The translations under genes were made by a program, and so were the position numbers. The notes under the pieces were generated by a model. That model had not been told where the DNA came from, made no database searches, and was given only the letters and a program-made list of their open reading frames with translations. From NCBI RefSeq assembly GCF_907165205.1, contig NC_058190.1:3852001-3916000 (forward strand): DNA of 64,000 nucleotides, written 5' to 3'. Positions 55,615 through 64,000 of this stretch are shown here, one piece after another. Source of the DNA: Coccinella septempunctata (Eukaryota > Arthropoda > Insecta > Coleoptera > Coccinellidae). Within the stretch, counting starts at the first letter, position 1. Each line of letters opens with the position of its first letter.

Positions 55615-57037
55615 AATATCGTTTTTGTAACTTTAACATATAAAGTGACACTTTTTAAAACTGACATTTTGAAACTAACCAATTACGAAAATTAAAATTG
55701 TTTCGCAACTGGTGATGAAAAGATACCTGCTTCCATAGTAACGGAGTGAAAATTTTCTGTCACTATACGATATAAAATGAATCTGCGAGGGACGCTTGTA
55801 CAGACGTTTTTGGTACTTTCAAATTTGAATTCATCCTATCCAAAGTTAGAAAAAATATTTTGTGAAACACGTTGGGAAACACTATTATTCGTATTTCGCG
55901 TTTTTTTGCGCTCATTACGAAAAAATTTTTTTTCCCTACTGGTTGCACGAATAACTATTTTAAAGGTCGAAATGGAATGAAAAATTCTAATCAACCAGTT
56001 TAACTGAGTAAAGTGCAAAGTAAAAAATCCATTATAAGATGAGCGGTATAGAATAAATTCACAGGGAATTTTCAAGATGCCCACCACTCACTTTAATACA
56101 TTTTTTGTTACATTCTTGTATCGACGTTCGCACCCTAGCAAAACTCGTTGGATTATTTCTAATTTGTTCGCAACCATTTACATGTTACTCCAATTATTGA
56201 ATATTTTGGACTCAAGTTGAGTAAACGTAATCCTTCAAATATCCCCATGACAAAATCTAGGAGATTCAATTCCAGAGATCGAGCTGGTTTGTATACACTG
56301 TATAGAGGTTCTCCTCAGCCAAACCATTTATGTCTCTGATTATAAACAAGATCCAAGAAGCAGTATTTCCGGTAGAGGTTCACGAACATTTACTGGCAAG
56401 GAAAAACAAGGTGTACCTACATGGGGATTATTTAAGAGTTTTTTGGAGATATAAGGTTTGTGAGGTCTATTTTGCAAAGTTGACGAAAATAAATTGCAAA
56501 ATAAGAAATGTGGATAGTTTTTGAAGATTCTAGTAGGTGGCTGTCGTAAAATCTAATAAATTTATAAAATCATGGGAAAAAAAAGTTTTTTGAAATTGTA
56601 ATAGAAACAGGAGTGAATAATTTTTCTTCTCATGGTATTCAAAGGTCTGGTATTTCATTTATTTTATTCCTAATTTTACCATAACTAGCTCCTCTCAGAT
56701 AAAATCAAGTGAATATGGAAATTAAGTGGGTGAAAACAGCAAGACAGATTACAATACTGCCCCCCAACTATATCTGGAATTATTGCCTCACATTTTATCT
56801 TTATTTGGTCATAAATATCCAATTATCTCACACAACTCCCCAAGTAACTCATATAATTATGTCATTAGCACTTATCAGAGAGCATTTCCTGATAAGTCGA
56901 GAGGACTGATATTGCATATCAATTACCTAAATGAAAATTTGACAATGTTTACCAGTTTAAATCAACATAAACATATTTTTCAGTTACTTAGGAACACTCC
57001 ATATAATTAGATAAATGTATTCAATTAGAAAACTCAC
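55615..57037. other. Spacer between MITE and the Rab gene; possible hidden Rab exon
   Basis: No gene I can support. The missing C-terminal exon of the Rab gene, if in this window, should lie here on the minus strand. Candidate acceptors (near 56944 and 56739) lead to short frames that do not end in a prenylation motif. Confidence 0.4.
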
Positions 57038-57672
57038 CTTCAATTCAGTTGCAAGATACACAAATGCTTCTTCTATATTTGTGTTTGATTTAGCACTAGC
57101 TTCTAATACAAAAAGCACCTCAGGCATATACTGACACATGGCTTCAGCTTCTTCAAATTCTACTTCCCTCAAATTCTCTTCATCTGCTTTATTACCAACC
57201 AATGCTAGAAGTACTGAGCTACCTGAATATTTTCGAACCTCCTCCAACCATTTGGTAACAGAGAGGAATGATGACCTCTTCGTGATATCATAAACAATTA
57301 TTACACCATTAGCAGATCTATAATAACTCTGGGTTATAGTTCTAAACCGCTCTTGACCTGCGGTATCCCATATTTGTAACTGGAACAAAGTGGTCGTTAA
57401 AAAAAATTTCAATCCCAATTTTTTTCAGAAATAGATGCTGTAAAATCCAATGCTCTCACCTTCACTTTTTTACCATCAATCACTAAAGTTTTCATAGAGA
57501 AATCTACACCAATTGTGTTTCCATGTCGTTCGATGAAAGTTCCATTTTTAAACCGTTGAACTACACAGGTTTTTCCAGTTCCACAATCGCCTATCAAAAC
57601 GATTTTGAAGAGAAAATCAAAATTTTCTTCACTTGGCACAGCTACTAACGTCGTAGGATTTCTTGTGGTCAT
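57038..57672 (-). CDS. Rab19/Rab43-like small GTPase, C-terminal exon not identified
   Basis: Exon 1 57672-57460 and exon 2 57379-57038 join in phase (KVK then LQIWDTAGQE) with a GT..AG intron of 80 bp. The 185 residues hold the GTPase fold: P-loop GDCGTGKT (28-35), effector segment ERHGNTIGVDFSMKT, DTAGQERFRTITQSYYRSA, NKAD (usual form NKxD) and SAK (LEASAKSN). Sequence NFDFLFKIVLIGDCGTGKTC and the HGNTIGVDFSMKT block match the Rab19/Rab43 branch, which acts at Golgi and endosomal membranes. Exon 2 ends at a donor (AAG|GTGAGT), so a further exon with the hypervariable tail and prenylated cysteines is needed; I did not find it. It is therefore partial as read here. Confidence 0.88.
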
Positions 57673-58316
57673 ATTTCAGCGTTTATGAAAATTGAGAATG
57701 TTCAGCTACCAGAATAAGTTTCTTCATTAACAGGCCAACTCATAATTCCATAATTAAATTACACTTCTTATAGTGAAATGAGATCAGAATCCAGCATTTT
57801 ATCTCATGAAATAACATCCTTTTAAATGATAATTAATGCAGTAAACGGACACTATTATTATTGTTCAGATACTTGATTATTCATCACAAAGCAGAACAAT
57901 AATAACTGACCAGAGACTGTTTGCTGACAGTTGTCAGACACAGCTGACCTTGACAGATAAAGGTTCATAGAAAGATGAGGTCATAGACATGTAGGCAATA
58001 TAAGTCCAGGACCGGCCTAAGAACAAAATATGAAGTAGTAGAACAATATTCCAAGCATGGGACCAATCTTTATTCAAGTTTCGGATAAGTCGGTGATTCC
58101 GTTTAGGAGATAGAATGGTATTAATTTCCATTGAAATTTTTGAAAAACACCCTGTAAATCAAAATCTCCCATTAAAATGGAATCGCACTTTAAAATTTTT
58201 CGCAACTATTCATTTACATCCTGTATAGGAGTATGAAAAAAATTCTCAGCAGTGTGCAAAAGTCTCCATACCAACAACACTGCTAGAATACAGCATAATG
58301 GCTCTAAACCGACCAT
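57673..58316. other. 5' flank of the Rab gene, spacer
   Basis: Upstream of the Rab start (minus strand) with no clear TATA box. Fragments of element ends (AACACCCTGTAAAT near 58147, ATCCTGTATAGGAG near 58219) occur. Nothing else seen. Confidence 0.4.
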
Positions 58317-59481
58317 TTTTTAACCAACTCTCGAATAAAACAAGGCTGCGTGTTAGCGTCTTTATTGTTCAATATTTTCGCCATATCAGTCTTGATAATT
58401 GCTGACATGAGCATGCCTGTAAGAGGTGTCAGATTTGATGGAGGCCTGTTTAACCTGAAGCGCCTCAGAGCAAGAACCCGTATAAATAAGTTTATCACGG
58501 AATTTCAATATGCAGACTACTGCGCACTTATCGCTAGAAGCTCAAAGGATCTACAGATAATGTTGGACACTTATAACAGAGTCTCTGCCTATAAACATAT
58601 TAACATATATACGAAGCTTTAGGCCTTAGACTCAATTTTAAGAAAGTCCGCCAGAAAACCTTCAAACAGATATCAGGATGAAACTCTAGAACAGGTCGGG
58701 CAGTTCAAATACTTGGGAAGCTTCTTAAATACTAGGGCTAGGGCTAACCTGGACACGGAAATACACAACCGTATTCGGCATCACAGGTATTCTGGAAGCT
58801 AAAGGACACATTGTTTCAAAATCACGACCTCAATCTGAAGACCAAGACAGCTGTTTACAAAGCAGTGATTCTTTCAACGCTTCTTTACGGAAGTGAAAGC
58901 TGGAGGCCCTACAGGCGACATATTAAACGCAACAACGTCATCTAAGACAAATAATGTATATCAGATAGTTCCACAAAGTTTCGAATGCAGAAGTCTTGCA
59001 ACGCGCGAGTTGTACAACTCGTGACTCAAGTAACGAGGGCCCGACTCAGATGGAGCGGCCACATCCTTTGGATGCAAGACGCAGGACTCCCCAAAAAAGC
59101 TCTGTATTGACAGAGGGAGTCCAGAAACCAGAAGGCCAGTATAAGCGGTTTAAGGGTACACTACATCAATCCCTAAAATCAGTTAATGCCAATCATAACT
59201 GGGAACAACTAGCGTTAGACAGGTCACAGTGGAGGTCTATGGCGCACAGTTATAATGGAGACTCGAGAAGAATACAGCGGCGGCCAGATCTGGTTGGTGA
59301 CTATCCATGTCCGGAGTGTGGAAGGATCTGTAGGTCACGGTGGGTCTCTTCCAGTCACAGGGCACACAGTCGGAAGTAGCCCTAAAAAATTAAAGTTTGA
59401 TCGCACCGACAGTCTGTTTTTTTAGTCCTTTTGTAGATTCATTCTCGGTAACGAGATTCAGCAATGAATGAATGAAAAATG
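58317..59481 (+). pseudogene. RTE-like LINE 3' fragment, sister of the copy at 45896-47000
   Basis: It starts in RT (RIKQGCVLASLLFNIFAI) and continues MSMPVRGVRFDGGLFNLKRL and FQYADYCALIARSSKDLQ (the YADD box mutated to YADY), then several frame changes. The last frame (58996-59379) ends with a C-terminal zinc finger (CPECGRICRSRWVSSSHRAH). The 3' tail is AATGAATGAATG-like at 59465. Shared stretches with the copy at 45896 show they are the same family. Confidence 0.75.
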
Positions 59482-62400
59482 AATATCTATGTTCAGAGCT
59501 CGCGTCTGACAGGTCCTAGTTCGCTAACAGCTTCTGTGGTTGTGATTATAGATGTCTCTATGTCTTTTTTCATATAAAACCGCATAAAAAAGCAAAAGGG
59601 GGGGTGTATTTAAATCAATCATAACAAATTAAATTTCAGAATGATTTATTGGAGCATCATTCAGCACAATAAATTAACGATAATAAGTACTGCTACGATA
59701 CAAAGTACAGTGAAGTAAGTTTATATTTATATAATACAAAACTTCGGCCTCTGATATCTGGCACACAGTATATTTGCATGGCAATTACATGTTTCTATCT
59801 TGAAATATACCTATATAACTTGCTGATTTATAACAAAATACAGGATTACACACATGAATTGATTAGATTTCAAAAATACATATCTATCGTTTTATATCTT
59901 GTTAGTTTTACGTTTTGCTTGCATATCTTGAAAATTCTCCATATTTCTCGTTTTCCATTTTAAACCTAGTAAAACCTACTTCATTTAGTACCTCATGATA
60001 ATAGATTCAGTCAAAACTGAGCACTTATACAGAATCAACTATTGTAACTTGAGTCTTTCTTCATAATTGGCTTGTAAACTTGTCTTTCCTTCTAAAATAT
60101 ATTGTGGCACTTCCGGTTAGACCGGAAATAAATTTCAAATACGTCATTATCCGTTTCACTTGAAACGGCTAATAATCCGCATAACTTGAAGCACCCAGTA
60201 TAGGTAGGGCACTATACTAAAATCCAAAAATAATTATGTAATTTTTAACCTGAATCAAAATTATATTGATAAGCAAATTTTGAAAACTCAATCATACATG
60301 TATTCTTGAATAAATAATAAATAAGTCTTTAAGTGATGGTTCTTAAATTAAATGTTACAATTCATAAGATGAAACAGAATAAATCATTTTTCTGATAAGC
60401 GAATCGAAAAAATAAAAATAAGTTGTACAAAGCTGTCAATAATATCAGCTTCGAAGAAAAAAAAAAGTAACAATGTTACTTGAGGAACTCAGATTATGAT
60501 TTCCCATGTTGCACAGCCTATAAACTCTCATTAGTGTAGAAAAATAAATACAGGTAAAAGGTGACCGTATTTTTTCTTTTCAAATTTATAATGGCCACTA
60601 TCAACACATTGTATCTAGAATTATTTTCCCAGCTTCATTGAAATATTATGAAGCATTCAAAACTAAAAAAGCCTTATCTTTAAGTTATTTGGAACTAACC
60701 CATGGAACAAAAAAAAATTAGTTGAACTCTACAAATACAGAGCGAGTAAAAAGTGACGCAAGAAATTCATATCAGCAGCGTTTACTATTTCAATACTGCT
60801 TAAAATAACACTAAAGGAAGCTTTAAGCAAAGAGGAAAAATATACTGAATTCATGAGTCCACGTAAGTTTGGGGATTTTGGGAAACATTTAAATACTTTG
60901 CACTAGCATTTAGTTCCCTCTTGCCGCCTAGATGAGGTTGCCCCAATCAGATCGCAGAAATATCGAAGGGCCAATCAGGTTCAAGATGTAGACCAACAGA
61001 ATCCGCTAGTCTTCACCCTGCTTTGTTTGTCGGGTTAAAAGTGTGTTTTTTATCATTCTTTAGGAAGAAGAATAAGACTATTTGTTGAATCGATGCCCTT
61101 GTTCTTGATTCCTTAATGTATGGAGAGTAGAGAGAAGGTGAACGATCGTTGCTTTGAGACCACAGATTATTTGTCCTCTAAAATATGTACCAATAGGTAG
61201 TTCATGTTTTTGCCAATAGGCGCGCTGGCGATCACGGGAGGGCGAAATTTTGATTTAAACTAGTTGAAGATGGCTGAGTGAACTGTCTTCCTGGTGACAG
61301 ATGATTAGAATATTTTCGATTCTTGATAAGAGAAAAACATATGACCATGGTGAAATGTTGAAGCGTGAGCTAGTGTAAGAATGGTTTGAAATCGGAAAGA
61401 AAAGGAGGAAGGAATAAATTTCTGAGTGCATTTTTGAGAGAAAATTGGAAAAAAACCTTACCTCAAGAATCGACTCGGAATAAATTTGTGTGTCAAGAGC
61501 ACTTTTCGATGAAGATATCAAAAAAGATGATGGATTCATTATAAACAAAATTGAAATTGTAATTCCTCATGAGAAGTGGACTCTTCTCAATATGAATATA
61601 TAACCAATAAAACTACATGGTTCAGAAGTGGATATTCTTGAAGAGATTTGTTGGCATAACATAATATATGGTTTATATCGGTTCTCAGCTGAGTATTGGC
61701 AACAGAATCTGCTCTAATAAGTGATAAATCTGAGATTGCTATCTTTTGTTGTCTTGATATGTTCTACTCCTCACTGCGAATGTATATAATTTTGAAGATT
61801 ACATTATATCATTTTTTTTTATCAGTGATTCTTTTTGAATTTCATTGATTTCGTCATTTATTATTTATGAATCGATAAAGCTGATTACTCAGTCCCTTTC
61901 ATAATGTGAATTATATTTTATTGCATATAATTCAAAAAATTTATTAGAGATTTGAAAAATCTGCGATGACACATAACCTAAAATAAAATGAAGGCTGTTC
62001 ATTTCAAATTGACGCTTAAATCCCCACTCCTTATCGATCAACACAGCGATCGTAGCGACTCCTATTTTCCCCGTTTTTGGAGACACATTTTTAGTACGGC
62101 GATCGTTCTCCCCCTCTCTACTCTCCATACTCCATACCTCTTCAACTGTTTTCTGCATAATTCGACAATAGATAACCTAGTAGGAATTCTTCACTGAAAC
62201 TCTCTCCATCAATATAATCGAGTGAAATCTCTTGATCGTTTTCGCTTTGAACACAAAGAGATTTTAAATTTGATTATGAAACCGGACGTAGGAGCTCGAT
62301 AGGTGGCGTTGAAGTCGACTTATGAAACATTGAACTCGATAATCTTTATTCTTTATTGTTCTAAATCCACTGGGATGATTTCAATTAATTGTTGTGTGAG

Positions 62401-62677
62401 GTATCTAGGTAGATACATAATCGAGTCCGGTAGGTGGCGTTACAGTCGAGCTATAGGATTGTTACTCGGAATTTTTTCCACATATAAGAACAACAATTTC
62501 AAGCGACATTTAAGGATTGCGACGATTTGAAATTCTTAAATACTCAACGTAAGTTTCGAAAGGAAATGTCAAACGAAAATGCTCTCTAGGCAGGATTATC
62601 CACATTGCTAATTCTTATATTAAAACATCAAGCTCAAAATTCCACTCAAAATTCAAAGATGATCTGATACCGAATTG
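59482..62677. other. 3.2-kb AT-rich spacer without supported genes
   Basis: Only short open frames lacking motifs. Small structures: a hairpin with TTCCGGTTAGACCGGAA near 60112, an inverted pair of about 45 bp (61118-61165 and 62095-62145, GGAGAGTAGAGAG), and a loose duplication with TAGGTGGCGTT at about 62300 and 62431. Confidence 0.5.
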
Positions 62678-63022
62678 TACAGGGTGAGTCAACAGATGGT
62701 TTGTTGACTCTTAGAGATTTTGGACTGAGATTCAAACCAGCACATAAGATGAAATTATTTTTGCTTTCAAATGATAATATCCAATTTTCATGTCATGTTC
62801 TGAACCTATATGCAATTCTTATTTGGAAATACCCCATATAATTGTGTGCCTTTTTGACGTAGGCCTCCTTTTCTGACAAATTTCATGATTATGATGGTTT
62901 TATTGCATCATGAAAAGTATTTTTTTATTGGATATCGAAGTTTTCGAGTCTTCTGCAATTTTTTAGATCGCCCTAAAGTTAGCCCGCATTATACCGTTCT
63001 AGCACTGTTGACTCACCCTGTA
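62678..63022. mobile_element. MITE (TACAGGGTGAGTCAACA ends)
   Basis: The left end TACAGGGTGAGTCAACAG and the right end TGTTGACTCACCCTGTA are inverted copies of about 17 bp. The rest is non-coding. The start resembles family A, but the interior is different. Confidence 0.75.
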
Positions 63023-63553
63023 TGGTATATGACAGGACGACTTGTGGTGTTCGCTGGACTAAAATATAGCTGATTTGTTCGAGCATTTTTCTACAAAATA
63101 TTAAATAAAGAAGATATGAATTTTGTGCGTTACTTTTCATCACACTATATAGAGGCTTATAAATGTTGCCTACACAATACGAACTATAAAGATGAAGCAA
63201 TATCTTTGAGTAAAATATAATTTTACTTGTCATTGAATAAGCAACACGTCTGATAAGAAGTAAAATAAAAATAGTAATGCTTTATCTCACTCTAAACAAT
63301 TCTTGAATGAATATAATAACCTTGGATTAGTTTAGTATCCTAAAAACTAATAATCACATTTGGCAATGTTTATACTGCATGTGATGTTTGGGTAAGAAGA
63401 TCGCTCACGTTTTGTATGTGGAGAAAAAAAAAGGCCATTCCAGCCAGTTACAGTCGAAATAAAAAAAAAATTCATTAAATCTCTACAACATAATCAATAT
63501 GAAATCGAAATATCTCTGTAGAATTGGATAAAGATTCCAAATTTGAGTGACTG

Positions 63554-63676
63554 AGGGCCGGTTTATTCATTCCCTCTATGAATTGTTCGTTATCTTTCGT
63601 TTCTTGAATTTGAACATCAAATTCGACAAGCGAAATTTAACGAACAATTTATGGAGAGAATGAATAAACCGGCCCT
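63554..63676. mobile_element. 123-bp MITE (AGGGCCGGTTTATTCATTC ends)
   Basis: The sequence AGGGCCGGTTTATTCATTC at the left is the complement of GAATGAATAAACCGGCCCT at the right, and TTGTTCGTTA is also mirrored inward. Flanks 63023-63553 and 63677-64000 show nothing recognisable. Confidence 0.75.
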
Positions 63677-64000
63677 AAGACGAACTTCCAACCAATGTTT
63701 TTCATTTATCTCATAAATCATAACTCATAACTTCGAATCAACATCAATAACACAAAGTTTGAGCCTATAGTTGAAAATTTCAATATTTATTGAATCAAAT
63801 GGGTTTCGAAAAAATTTATCAAAAACCCCATTTTTTTTTTCAGCAGCCATTTTTGTACAATAAAACTATCGCATTCTAGTCGACGGCAATCTCCCGTTCT
63901 ACTCTCAACAAAGTTATCCGCATGTATCGAATCAATCACTATTCAACTTTGCAAATCTGAATGAGGGCTCAGGGTTGATCTACGTTTTTCAATGTACCTT

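Noticed and set aside
56726..57010. 94-codon frame upstream of the Rab exon end
   Set aside because: No motif, AT-rich composition, and on the strand opposite the Rab gene; probably chance.
61988..62197. Short frames on both strands near 62 kb
   Set aside because: They overlap an inverted repeat and show no protein features.

Overview
This window is a stretch of an animal nuclear genome, most likely an insect. The reasons are genes split by introns with GT..AG splice sites, insect-type Cdk5 and Rab19/Rab43-like genes, a eukaryotic tRNA-Gln gene, and a dense load of Tc1/mariner, pogo and hAT-like transposons and non-LTR retrotransposons. A beetle is plausible, but the sequence alone does not settle the order. 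The DNA is AT-rich, and perhaps three quarters of it is transposon-derived or featureless intron and spacer.

Layout. 1-5005: a degenerate pogo/Tigger-like DNA transposon with a smaller foldback element inside. About 5920-24140 (+): a spliced membrane-dipeptidase (DPEP, family M19) gene of eleven recognised exons, with introns full of transposons (a DD41D mariner, a Tc1, several foldbacks). 24437-25778: a long foldback. 26158-34576 (+): a small secreted-precursor gene of three exons encoding seven short acidic peptides separated by furin-type basic sites; its first intron holds a 4.3 kb inverted-repeat element carrying 332-bp satellite units, its second a 1.7 kb foldback. 35239-37892 (-): a 5'-truncated non-LTR retrotransposon with a restriction-like endonuclease and a long open frame. 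39170-40318: a foldback. 40501-40572 (-): tRNA-Gln(UUG). 40945-42122 (+): Cdk5. 42687-47000: decayed retrotransposons, one split by another element. 49051-55614: a three-level nest (MITE, hAT-like element with 8-bp target duplication, CR1-like LINE). 57038-57672 (-): Rab19/Rab43-like GTPase, C-terminal exon not found. 58317-59481: RTE-like fragment. From 59482 to the end: mostly featureless DNA with two small MITEs.

How it fits together. The cellular genes seen here (dipeptidase-like, peptide precursor, Cdk5, Rab, tRNA) are unrelated in pathway; nothing suggests an operon. Two points stand out. The dipeptidase-like protein keeps its fold, cysteines and splicing, but every residue aligned with the five zinc ligands of the enzyme family is changed, so it looks like a secreted or membrane pseudoenzyme. 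The neighbouring precursor looks like a multi-peptide prohormone or anionic-peptide gene that I do not recognise. A third theme is that many unrelated foldback elements share the same TACAGG(G) terminus, also carried by the DD41D mariner, which suggests a common mobilising transposase.
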